Below are positions 25,192 through 31,257 of a DNA stretch of 64,000 bases, in pieces. A program made the translations under genes and the position numbers. Numbering within the stretch: the stretch's first letter is position 1; each line of letters opens with the position of its first letter. The DNA is from Ponticaulis profundi. GTDB taxonomy: Bacteria > Pseudomonadota > Alphaproteobacteria > Caulobacterales > Hyphomonadaceae. The notes beneath the pieces are model-generated. The model was not told the DNA's origin. It worked only from the letters and a program-made list of their open reading frames with translations, and ran no database searches. Location: assembly GCF_042659465.1 (NCBI RefSeq), contig NZ_JBHSSW010000004.1:62001-126000 (forward strand). The letters run 5' to 3'.

Positions 25192-26106
25192 TCAGTTGCC
25201 TTCGTCGAGCGCGAGGATCAGCGCCGGATCAATGTAGAAATCACCGTCACGCTCATCGCTGGCGGTGTTTCGCCATTTGACAGACCAGTGGAGATGCGGA
25301 CCGGTTGTGCGCCCCGTATTGCCTGTCTTGCCGATCACATCGCCTGCTTTGACGACATCGCCCGCTTCGACATCCACCTCGCTCAGATGCATGAAGACAG
25401 AGACGAGTCCCTGTCCATGATCGAGGAAGATCGAGCCGCCTTCATAATAAAGATCGGGATCGCCCAGGATGACAACGCCGTCAGCCGGGGCCAGAAGCGG
25501 CGTGCCCACAGGGGTTGCGATATCATAGCCGCGATGCACGGAAACGCTGTCGCATGGCTCGCCCGTGACAGCAGATACGCCGATATATTTGCGCGTCGGG
25601 CCGAATGGCGAAGACATCACACCTTCGGCCGGACGGATTGTGCCTTGGGTAAAACCTGCGCCTTCATTGAAGCGCTTGAAAGCCGCGACCTTCTTCACCC
25701 AGGAGCGACCGGCATGATCTTTCTGTTCCTGCGTGCGGGCATCGACCTTGTCACAATCCAGACCGGTGATTTCGCGATAATCATCCTTGCGGGTCGCGAT
25801 CTCGATGGTTTCGGTGGTGCTTTGCCCGTTCGCATCTTCAAGCGTAATGGAAACGCTGGACGGCGCATCGCGCTCAAGCCCGATAGTGGCCTGACCGGCC
25901 GGGTTCAGTTTGGCGACCGGTTTGCCATCCATTTTCACGATGGTGCCGGCAATGCCTGTACAATAGAGAAGCCCGCCCTGCTGGCGCGCACCGGCGTCAC
26001 AGCTCGGCGCAGCGCTTTCGGCCAGCGCGGCGCTGCCAAGGGACAGGATCGCTGCCGGAAGCGCAGCGGCTGCGAAGTGAAACAGGCCAGACTTACTTTT
26101 CCGCAT
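25192..26106 (-). CDS. M23-family peptidoglycan endopeptidase
   Basis: The 304-residue exported protein starts with a signal peptide ending in SAALAES. The C-terminal LytM domain (about 175-285) shows the zinc ligands HRGYDIATP (HxxxD) and GPHLHW (HxH) of M23 endopeptidases, with GDVVKAGDVIGKTGNTGRT between them. The N-terminal part has Ig/FN3-like strands. It would cleave peptide cross-links in the cell wall during growth or division. Its ATG at 26106 lies 14 bases inside the end of the DUF2093 gene, so translation is coupled. Confidence 0.9.
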   Translation of the reverse strand: MRKSKSGLFHFAAAALPAAILSLGSAALAESAAPSCDAGARQQGGLLYCTGIAGTIVKMDGKPVAKLNPAGQATIGLERDAPSSVSITLEDANGQSTTETIEIATRKDDYREITGLDCDKVDARTQEQKDHAGRSWVKKVAAFKRFNEGAGFTQGTIRPAEGVMSSPFGPTRKYIGVSAVTGEPCDSVSVHRGYDIATPVGTPLLAPADGVVILGDPDLYYEGGSIFLDHGQGLVSVFMHLSEVDVEAGDVVKAGDVIGKTGNTGRTTGPHLHWSVKWRNTASDERDGDFYIDPALILALDEGN

Positions 26107-26311
26107 AAGGAGGCCCCATCCGCTCAGCGCAGGCTTTCGCATCAATATAGGCTTCCTGCTTTTCAATGCTCCAATAGGTGAGCGCATGAAGCGGGATTTT
26201 CTTGCCCGTCGTCGCGCAGATAACGAAGTCGCCCGGTTCGAGCACATCGAAGTCATTGTCGAGATAGAGCAGGTGAGCTTCGCCGGGCAGGCGTGGGGTT
26301 TTGTTCAGCAT
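26093..26311 (-). CDS. DUF2093 protein
   Basis: The 72-residue protein matches the alphaproteobacterial DUF2093 pattern: FDVLEPGDFVICATTGKKIPLHALTYWSIEKQEAY, with conserved CA, YWS and QEAY. Function is unknown to me. It overlaps the start of the M23 peptidase gene by 14 bases on the same strand, so the two are co-translated. This arrangement is common in the group as far as I remember. Confidence 0.82.
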   Translation of the reverse strand: MLNKTPRLPGEAHLLYLDNDFDVLEPGDFVICATTGKKIPLHALTYWSIEKQEAYIDAKACAERMGPPYAEK

Positions 26312-26366
26312 GGGCGTAATATGGAGCAGTTTTCAGTTTGTTTGAAGTGGTCGTTTGCAGCCGGGT

Positions 26367-27053
26367 TCAAGCCTCTTCGGCCACCGGTTTCGGCGGGTTC
26401 GCAATCGCGATCAGATATTTGATGCCGGTATAGGCCGAGAGCGCCGCGACCAGCCAGAGCGTGATCAGCCAGAAGGCTGTCAGCTCATCACGCAGCACAT
26501 AATCCGGCCCCAGCATGGCCAGCAGCACAAAGAAGATCGCAATGACGATCATCTCTGCAAAGGTTTTGATCTTGGCGAGAAAGGTGACGGTCATGGCACT
26601 GGCATCAAAGCCGGAAAAGCGCAGCACGGTAATCAGCACATCACGGAAGACGATGATGGCCGCAGGCAGCGTAATGGCAAAGGACCAGTCCGACGAGGCA
26701 GCAATGGCAAGCAGCGGCAGACCGACAATCATCTTGTCGGCAATCGGGTCGAGCAGGCGGCCAAACCGCGATGTGGCATCCCATTCGCGCGCCAGAAACC
26801 CGTCCAGCCAGTCGGTAATGGCCGACAGGGCAAAGACGACAAAACCGATCATGCCCCAGAAACGGCGGAACTCCACAATCACGGCGGCATGGGCTTCCTT
26901 GGCCGCCAGCGGCAGGTCCGCTTCGGAGGTAAAGGCCAGCATATGCGCTTCCTGGCGTGCAATGGCGATAATCGACCATGCGACGAAGCCTGCCATAAAG
27001 CAGCGAAGGCAAGTCAGAGCGTTGGGAAGCCAGTAAAGCGGGTGTCTTTGCAT
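26367..27053 (-). CDS. pgsA: CDP-alcohol phosphatidyltransferase, probably PgsA
   Basis: The 228-residue integral membrane enzyme carries the full CDP-alcohol motif D-x2-DG-x2-AR-x8-G-x3-D-x3-D, visible as ITDWLDGFLAREWDATSRFG followed by RLLDPIADK. Several hydrophobic helices flank it. The best guess is phosphatidylglycerophosphate synthase, the first step of PG and cardiolipin synthesis. A ~30-residue insertion (EAHMLAFTSEADLPLAAKEAHAAVI) before the motif makes it longer than E. coli PgsA (182 residues). In many proteobacteria pgsA directly follows uvrC; here uvrC lies 4.2 kb away across the island. Confidence 0.85.
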   Translation of the reverse strand: MQRHPLYWLPNALTCLRCFMAGFVAWSIIAIARQEAHMLAFTSEADLPLAAKEAHAAVIVEFRRFWGMIGFVVFALSAITDWLDGFLAREWDATSRFGRLLDPIADKMIVGLPLLAIAASSDWSFAITLPAAIIVFRDVLITVLRFSGFDASAMTVTFLAKIKTFAEMIVIAIFFVLLAMLGPDYVLRDELTAFWLITLWLVAALSAYTGIKYLIAIANPPKPVAEEA

Positions 27054-27153
27054 GGGACCTAGTTAGGGGTGAAAGCGCCTTTCGAACATAGTGTAATTGG
27101 TCTTTTTTATATTTTGTTCCGGGGTGTAGCAGATGTGTCTGGTGGGGGATGGT

Positions 27154-27210
27154 GTTTTGCCCGAGCTGGTGCCTCGCCTGCGGCTCGGTCGCTCTGCGCC
27201 CAACCCGGTC
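27154..27210 (+). repeat. Dispersed repeat A, copy 1
   Basis: 57 bases matching 27341-27397 at about 9 in 10 positions. The unit contains CCTCGCCTGCGGCTCGG and GCTCTGCGCCC and can partly fold (CCGAGC/GCTCGG). It is non-coding sequence between pgsA and the next gene. Confidence 0.8.
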
Positions 27211-27256
27211 AACAGCCTTGAGCCTGTTCCATGTGCGCGTTCGCGCACGGGAACAA

Positions 27257-27310
27257 AATAAAACACAGCCCTGAGCGCGTTCTATGCGAGCCGCCAGGCT
27301 CGCGAGAACA
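27257..27310 (+). repeat. Dispersed repeat B, copy 1
   Basis: Begins AATAAAACACAGCCCTGAGC and carries a hairpin (GCGAGCC/GGCTCGC). Related copies lie at 27411-27458, 27459-27508 and inverted at 27904-27953. Confidence 0.75.
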
Positions 27311-27340
27311 AACACAAAAAACAAAACAGTTGAGTGTATT

Positions 27341-27397
27341 GTTTTGCTCGAGCTTGTTCCTCGCCTGCGGCTCGGCCGCTCTGCGCCCAGCCCGGTC
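27341..27397 (+). repeat. Dispersed repeat A, copy 2
   Basis: 57 bases, five mismatches to copy 1 at 27154-27210. Repeat B follows it immediately, as it does for copy 1, so the A-B pair looks tandemly duplicated. Confidence 0.8.
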
Positions 27398-27410
27398 GGG
27401 CTGTTGGGGA

Positions 27411-27458
27411 AACAGCCCTGAGCGGGCTCTATGCGAACCATCAGGTTCGCGAGAGCAC
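27411..27458 (+). repeat. Dispersed repeat B, copy 2
   Basis: Contains CAGCCCTGAGC and the hairpin GCGAACC/GGTTCGC. The stem bases co-vary with copy 1 (GCC/GGC becomes ACC/GGT), so pairing is preserved. Confidence 0.75.
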
Positions 27459-27508
27459 AATAAAACACAGCCCTGAGCGCGTTTCGTGAGGGACGAACTC
27501 ACGAGCAA
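27459..27508 (+). repeat. Dispersed repeat B, copy 3 (diverged)
   Basis: Begins like copy 1 (AATAAAACACAGCCCTGAGC) but its hairpin is CGTGAG/CTCACG around GGACGAA, giving a third version of the same layout. Confidence 0.65.
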
Positions 27509-27588
27509 GGCGAAGGCGCAGCACCGCCAAGTCGAAGACGCGGCGCAGGTGCGAGCAAACGCAAAAAACAAGGCAATTGAGAAAACTC

Positions 27589-27625
27589 TGGCATGGATAC
27601 CAGCCTTCGCTGGTATCTGCGGTGG
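27589..27625 (+). repeat. REP-like hairpin D1
   Basis: Contains GATACCAG (27596-27603) and CTGGTATC (27610-27617) as perfect 8-bp arms, flanked by TGGCATG before and TGCGGTG after. The same flanks recur at 28816-28850 with compensating stem changes. Confidence 0.75.
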
Positions 27626-27670
27626 AGAGGATGCGCCACTATCGCCCCACGCGGTTTTGCGGGGGCGGTG

Positions 27671-28630
27671 TCAGGCAAAGGATCGGATCTGAGGGGGATC
27701 GGGGGGCTTGAAGCGGTCGAAACCGGGCAAGTCCGGCGGCTCGGCTTCCGGGAAAACACCCAGTGCCACCAGCGCAGACCTTGCCCGATAATGCAGCGTA
27801 TTCAGGTCGTCTCGTTCGGCTGCATCGGCGCAGTTTCGCCAGAGCTCATCGGGTGGCAGCCAATGTATCAGCGGCTCGAAATAGAGCTGCGGAAGGGGAG
27901 TCTTGTTTTGCTCTCGCGAACCCAATGGTTCGCATAGAGCGGGCTCAGGGCTGTTCGGGCTTCCGGGATGACAAGGAAGCGTCGAAGAGAAATTGTCATC
28001 CCGGGCGAAGACCCGGGATCCAGAACCATCCATATGAAGCACACGGGCGGCGAGGCGTTCGGCCATTTTGTCGGCGCGCTGAAGCAGTTTTGGCAAGCGT
28101 GCCAGCCGGGCAAGCACGGCGCCTGCATCCACAATTTCGCGCGCATCGGGCAGATATTTGTAACGCGCGCGCCAGCGACGCGGCTTGCGACCCGCCGCGT
28201 CATTCGGGCAAGGCGTGGCGATGGAAAAACTGTTCAGGCGCACGCGGTCTGACAGAGCATCACGCAGCGCCTGATCCTGTTCGATCATCCAGGTATTAGG
28301 CGGCGGATCATCCGGGTGCGCCGGGCGCGACACACGCGGCGTGAGGGTGAGGCCGTCTGCAAAACCGGGCTCGTCTCTTGCGCGCTGTAACAGCTCTGCG
28401 GCAAGCCACAGGATAAAACATCGCAGCGTGTATTCCATGCGCCGGACCTGCAGGATCAGGGTATTTTTCGCGCCGAGCATCATGTGCGAGGGGCGTCTTG
28501 CCGGGTCTTCCTCCGGCTCCAGAGCATCTTCTGCATAGCCCGCGATCCTGGCCATGAAGCCCGCCAGGCGCGCGGCGATCTCCGTGAAAACGAGGCGCAG
28601 ATCAACAGGTTTGGATGCGGGCTCTGACAT
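27671..28630 (-). CDS. Hypothetical protein carrying repeat-derived insertion
   Basis: The 319-residue frame has an alpha-helical N-terminus (residues 8-90, with YTLRCFILWLAAELLQRARDE) and a C-terminal part with LHYRARSALVALGVFP. I do not recognise a family. Residues 202-245 (about 27895-28027) are unlike the rest and coincide with dispersed repeats: one C-type element (27994-28023), a half element and an inverted B copy (27904-27953), all read through in frame. The flanks look like continuous protein, so repeat DNA appears to have inserted without stopping translation. No SD is obvious before the ATG at 28630. Confidence 0.6.
   Translation of the reverse strand: MSEPASKPVDLRLVFTEIAARLAGFMARIAGYAEDALEPEEDPARRPSHMMLGAKNTLILQVRRMEYTLRCFILWLAAELLQRARDEPGFADGLTLTPRVSRPAHPDDPPPNTWMIEQDQALRDALSDRVRLNSFSIATPCPNDAAGRKPRRWRARYKYLPDAREIVDAGAVLARLARLPKLLQRADKMAERLAARVLHMDGSGSRVFARDDNFSSTLPCHPGSPNSPEPALCEPLGSREQNKTPLPQLYFEPLIHWLPPDELWRNCADAAERDDLNTLHYRARSALVALGVFPEAEPPDLPGFDRFKPPDPPQIRSFA
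27904..27953 (-). repeat. Dispersed repeat B, copy 4, inverted, inside a gene
   Basis: The reverse complement starts CAGCCCTGAGCCCGCTCTAT and carries GCGAACC/GGTTCGC, matching copy 2 closely. It lies within the coding sequence of the hypothetical gene at 27671-28630. Confidence 0.75.
27994..28023 (+). repeat. REP-like hairpin C1
   Basis: ATCCCGGG (27998-28005) and CCCGGGAT (28012-28019) are perfect arms around CGAAGA, flanked by TGTC and CCAG. It lies within the coding sequence of the hypothetical gene. A partial unit CCGGGATGACAA starts at 27963. Confidence 0.75.
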
Positions 28631-28688
28631 GCGTGCCAGTATGTGGGGTGCCGCGCCGGGGTGGGATTAGTTTTTTGGTTTTTGTGTT

Positions 28689-28714
28689 GGATCCCGGATC
28701 AGGTCCGGGATGAC
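28689..28714 (+). repeat. REP-like hairpin C2
   Basis: ATCCCGGA (28691-28698) and TCCGGGAT (28704-28711) are perfect arms flanked by TGG and TGAC, the same layout as C1 with altered stem ends. It is intergenic, upstream of the hypothetical gene. Confidence 0.75.
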
Positions 28715-28752
28715 AGCGGAGGGTTTTCGGGGGTTTTCCTCCTCAATCCGGC

Positions 28753-28782
28753 GATACCAGACTTGATCTGGTATCCATGCCA
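28753..28782 (-). repeat. REP-like hairpin D2, inverted
   Basis: GATACCAG (28753-28760) and CTGGTATC (28768-28775), with the flank CATGCCA, are the reverse orientation of D1. Confidence 0.75.
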
Positions 28783-28815
28783 GAGCGTGAGACAAATGCC
28801 CGGTTCAAACGCTCA

Positions 28816-28850
28816 GGCATGGGTTCCAGCCTGCGCTGGAACCTGCGGTG
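28816..28850 (+). repeat. REP-like hairpin D3
   Basis: GGTTCCAG (28822-28829) and CTGGAACC (28836-28843) form a perfect 8-bp stem, flanked by GGCATG and TGCGGTG as in D1. Both stem arms differ from D1 but still pair. Confidence 0.75.
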
Positions 28851-28969
28851 AGTGGCGTTGGGAGGGGGTATGTCCCCCAAGAGCTTGGCAACGGAGAATC
28901 GAAGCTTAGCTGCTATCACTCATCAAATCTTGCGAAGGATTTGAAAGTAGCGAACCATTTACTCTAAAA

Positions 28970-29461
28970 TTATGGTGCGAGTGATTTGTACTCAGCATTT
29001 GAGATTGGAAACTTTGTCTTCATAAGCGGTAGTGGAGGGAGGTGCATATGGGTTTCATTAGCGGAACTCGCACAGAAGTTTCTAAAATACGGCCAGACTG
29101 TCATTCTTCCAATCGATTTCAAAAAGGCTATAAGACATGGGTCTTCTAACTCTCCTATCGGTTCGACTTGAAAGATGAGAGCATAAACAGCCTCGATTGC
29201 CATTTGAGCCGATTTAAAAGATTCCTCTTGTGATGCGTCATCATTCTCTTCAGGTGACACCCAAATTCGGCAGCGAATTTGGCCTACAAGGACATTACTG
29301 TCTTCATCGAATTCCGGTGAACCAATGAGTTCATTGCTCATGAACTTGGCGACGTCACTCACGTTTGGTGAAAGGGATGGACTACGCCAAGTTTTTGAAC
29401 TTACTTGAAAAACTTGTGTAAGCTCGGCTTTTCCGACAAGTTCGTTTAGATCACTAGCCAT
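28970..29461 (-). CDS. SecB-like chaperone of a toxin-antitoxin-chaperone (TAC) module
   Basis: The 163-residue protein is the third gene of a minus-strand set. Its C-terminal segment MTVWPYFRNFCASSANETHMHLPPLPLM has the pattern WPYxRxx...LPPLxL that ends SecB-like proteins, including the TAC chaperone Rv1957 of M. tuberculosis. The preceding part, with IRCRIWVSPEEN, suits the SecB beta-sheet core. SecB-like TAC chaperones hold a labile antitoxin and hand it to the toxin. The ATG (29459-29461) lies 3 bases after the antitoxin stop, with no clear SD, so it is translationally coupled. The surrounding DNA is visibly AT-rich. The identity is inferred from pattern, not alignment. Confidence 0.68.
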   Translation of the reverse strand: MASDLNELVGKAELTQVFQVSSKTWRSPSLSPNVSDVAKFMSNELIGSPEFDEDSNVLVGQIRCRIWVSPEENDDASQEESFKSAQMAIEAVYALIFQVEPIGELEDPCLIAFLKSIGRMTVWPYFRNFCASSANETHMHLPPLPLMKTKFPISNAEYKSLAP

Positions 29462-29464
29462 TGT

Positions 29465-29839
29465 CTATGCTGCAACCAATCCGGACATAACATCGTCAGC
29501 GTTCGCTGGGCACCACGCTCCAAAACCTTCATTTCTCTCGAACATCGCCTTGTTGCGAAGTTTCTTCTCGTACCCTTTGGCATCCATTCTGCGAATGAGC
29601 TCACAAGAAAATTCGATTGGCTCTCCGAGAGCGAAAAAGAGATTCACAACTTTTCTGATCGAAAGGTTTTGTGGTTCTGCTTCGGTCAGAATTTGCGTAA
29701 TATAAGCAGGAGATACCCCCATTCGTTTCGCGAGTTCAGTCTTTTTCATTTTTTTTTCTCGAAGTATGCGCAGGGCCATGCTTTGAACGTAAGCAATGGC
29801 GTCTTCCTCGGCCATGATCGCTTCAAAGTTCTCTTCCAT
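29465..29839 (-). CDS. higA: HigA-like XRE antitoxin of the TAC module
   Basis: The 124-residue protein has an XRE helix-turn-helix (about residues 28-65: KKMKKTELAKRMGVSPAYITQILTE). A C-terminal tail of about 30 residues after the HTH dimer region (KGYEKKLRNKAMFERNEGFGAWCPANADDVMSG) may be the chaperone-addiction region of TAC antitoxins. The ATG at 29839 is preferred to 29863 because GGAG lies six bases upstream; that SD overlaps the stop codon of the toxin gene (TAAGGAG). It should repress the operon and neutralise the toxin. Confidence 0.75.
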   Translation of the reverse strand: MEENFEAIMAEEDAIAYVQSMALRILREKKMKKTELAKRMGVSPAYITQILTEAEPQNLSIRKVVNLFFALGEPIEFSCELIRRMDAKGYEKKLRNKAMFERNEGFGAWCPANADDVMSGLVAA

Positions 29840-29849
29840 GACGCTCTCC

Positions 29850-30260
29850 TTAGAGTTTTGCATTTTTTATCTCTGTCTCGACGGTTTGTAAGCGATCAGC
29901 ACAAGTATCTGCGTGATTTCCGTCAAGCTTCTTTTCCTTTTTTTGTACGGCAACTGCAGCAAAAAACGCTCTGTTGTTTGCTACATTACCGATCGAACCA
30001 TACACCCTGAGTTGGTAACGTTTGAATGCATGTAAACGAAGTTGGCGACCATTTCGTTGCTTGTTTCCCTCACGTCTGAACTCTTCGTTGTGAAGATCGC
30101 CCAAATCTTCGAATTGGCAGAATTTGTTCTTCATGACGCTTCTAATGCCAGCTTCCATTCTGGTTTCTTTTATCTTTCCTAACTCCTTCACACATCGCTC
30201 GTGCATCCATACCTCACCGTGAGGTCCGTCATAGATCTTTTTCCAGCTACCAAGGACCAT
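29850..30260 (-). CDS. higB: HigB/RelE-family toxin of the TAC module
   Basis: The 136-residue protein is the first gene of the set. It has the RelE/HigB-type core LHAFKRYQLRVYG followed by FFAAVAVQKKEKKLDG, where the basic residues and the Tyr match mRNA-interferase toxins. The ATG at 30260 is taken over TTG 30269. Toxin-first order is typical of higBA. The antitoxin start lies near its end, so the three genes form one overlapping operon on the minus strand. Upstream (30281-30302) is an AT-rich imperfect palindrome around TTTAATATATAACTTAA that could hold promoter and operator. Its base composition is clearly more AT-rich than the neighbours, suggesting transfer. Confidence 0.75.
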   Translation of the reverse strand: MVLGSWKKIYDGPHGEVWMHERCVKELGKIKETRMEAGIRSVMKNKFCQFEDLGDLHNEEFRREGNKQRNGRQLRLHAFKRYQLRVYGSIGNVANNRAFFAAVAVQKKEKKLDGNHADTCADRLQTVETEIKNAKL

Positions 30261-30448
30261 ATCAGGCAAGTGTCAATCCGTAATTTAATATATAACTTAA
30301 TTTTTAGGGCGTAGGATTACAAGTTAGATTCGCATTTGAGAAGAAGTGTAGAGAAAACACAACCATATAGATATCGCTTTTTAGCTTTTGGATTAGCACA
30401 AGCAATGAAACAGGGGGGGCTTTGGTTGTGGTTATGCGTCTTTCCCGC

Positions 30449-30590
30449 TTACCCGCCGTGGAAGTGGCCGTAAATCCGCTCGGCGAGGGCCTGGCTGACA
30501 CGCTCGACGGTTTCCTGATCAGCAAGTTTGGCAAGTGTCACGCTCTTGCCAGAGCGCCGCGTGCAGTGCGCACCAGTCGCGAATTGTTGA
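30449..30590 (-). pseudogene. Decayed duplicate of the uvrC 3' end
   Basis: The minus strand reads in frame to a UvrC C-terminus: LAKLADQETVERVSQALAER then IYGHFHGG and TAA, against LAKLADLETVEGVSQALAER in the intact gene. About nine of ten bases match 31261-31359. Farther upstream a second block (TGAHCTRRS) matches GAHRTRRS of uvrC, with some 30 codons missing between. There is no start. It lies between the TAC module and the second TA module, 809 bases from the intact 3' end. Confidence 0.82.
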
Positions 30591-30595
30591 TAAAC

Positions 30596-30889
30596 TCAGG
30601 CGGTCTCCAATGGTTTTACAGACAAGCGAAACCCCAGGGCTCTCAGAATTTCGGTAACCGTTGAAAATAGCGGCTGACCGTTTTCAGACAGCGCTTTGTA
30701 GAGGCCTTGCCGTGACAAACCGGCTTCCTGCGCGAGTGCGGTCATGCCGTGAGACTTCGCAATATCTCTCAGGCAGGCCATGAAAAAGGCAGGGTCATTT
30801 TCCTCGAGTAGGGCATCAATATATGCGATCACGTCTTCCTTGGTCTGCATATAGTCAGACGCATTGAAGTCAGTCGTCGGGCGATTCAT
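30596..30889 (-). CDS. HigA-type antitoxin (addiction module antidote)
   Basis: The 97-residue protein is a small DNA-binding antidote: MTALAQEAGLSRQGLYKALSENG is an HTH of the 'probable addiction module antidote' family, with FSTVTEILRALGFRLSV after it. It follows the toxin gene by 24 bases, with AAGGAG eight bases before its ATG. Length and gene order fit HigB/HigA pairs of the Gp49-like type, which differ from the TAC pair just upstream. Confidence 0.85.
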   Translation of the reverse strand: MNRPTTDFNASDYMQTKEDVIAYIDALLEENDPAFFMACLRDIAKSHGMTALAQEAGLSRQGLYKALSENGQPLFSTVTEILRALGFRLSVKPLETA

Positions 30890-30913
30890 CTCTCTTCTCC
30901 TTTTGCCGCAAGT

Positions 30914-31207
30914 TCAGAGCTCTGCGGCAAGCTCTTTGGCCTTCCTGATATCTCGTCTCTGGCTTTTCTTGGTCCCACCGGCCAGAAGCAGGACAAGTTC
31001 AGAACCTCTTTGAATAAAGTAGACCCGGTATCCGGGCCCGATGTGAAAACGGAGTTCCGAGACGCCTTCACCTACGGGCTCCACATCACCAAAGCTTCCA
31101 GAAGCGGCGATGCGTTGAATTCGGGTAATGATCCTGGCGCGAGCTGACACGTCTTTGAGATTGGTGAGCCAATCCGAAAAGACCTGGGTTTGCTCGACTT
31201 TTATCAT
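30914..31207 (-). CDS. HigB-type (Gp49-like) addiction-module killer protein
   Basis: The 97-residue RelE-superfamily toxin shows FSDWLTNLKDVSARARIITRIQRI, LRFHIGPGYRVYFIQRG and LLLAGGTKKSQRRDIRKAKELA, all typical of the phage-derived Gp49-like/DUF891 killers, which act as mRNA interferases. There is no SD: the ATG (31205-31207) is one base from a 13-bp repeat that contains the promoter, so the message may be leaderless. The gene ends 24 bases before the antidote gene. The module sits between uvrC and its duplicated 3' end. Confidence 0.85.
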   Translation of the reverse strand: MIKVEQTQVFSDWLTNLKDVSARARIITRIQRIAASGSFGDVEPVGEGVSELRFHIGPGYRVYFIQRGSELVLLLAGGTKKSQRRDIRKAKELAAEL

Positions 31208-31208
31208 G

Positions 31209-31249
31209 TGTCAACTGTAGTGGACACACGCAAATCTGTCAACTGTAGT
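31209..31249 (-). promoter_or_regulatory. Tandem operator/promoter of the higBA-type module
   Basis: The 13-mer ACTACAGTTGACA (minus strand) occurs twice, at 31237-31249 and 31209-31221, 28 bases apart. The distal copy gives a consensus -35 TTGACA (31237-31242). Seventeen bases further on, the proximal copy gives TACAGT (31214-31219) as -10. A start about seven bases downstream falls at the ATG. The two copies are likely antitoxin-binding sites overlapping the promoter. Confidence 0.62.
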
Positions 31250-31257
31250 TTACTGTT

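Noticed and set aside
26355..27062. Plus-strand frame opposite pgsA
   Set aside because: The reverse strand encodes a clear CDP-alcohol transferase; the plus frame reads as Gln/Gly/His-rich shadow sequence.
27154..27508. CRISPR-like array
   Set aside because: Repeats are of unequal length, separated by related rather than unique sequence, and no cas genes are near.
27063..27571. Minus-strand frames through the repeat cluster
   Set aside because: They translate repeats A and B (SREPxGSHR and PDRAGRRAAEPQAR phrases) and have no protein-like features; the repeats explain them.
30304..30534. Short minus-strand frame next to the TAC module
   Set aside because: It reads the uvrC fragment out of frame; the in-frame reading gives the UvrC C-terminus.
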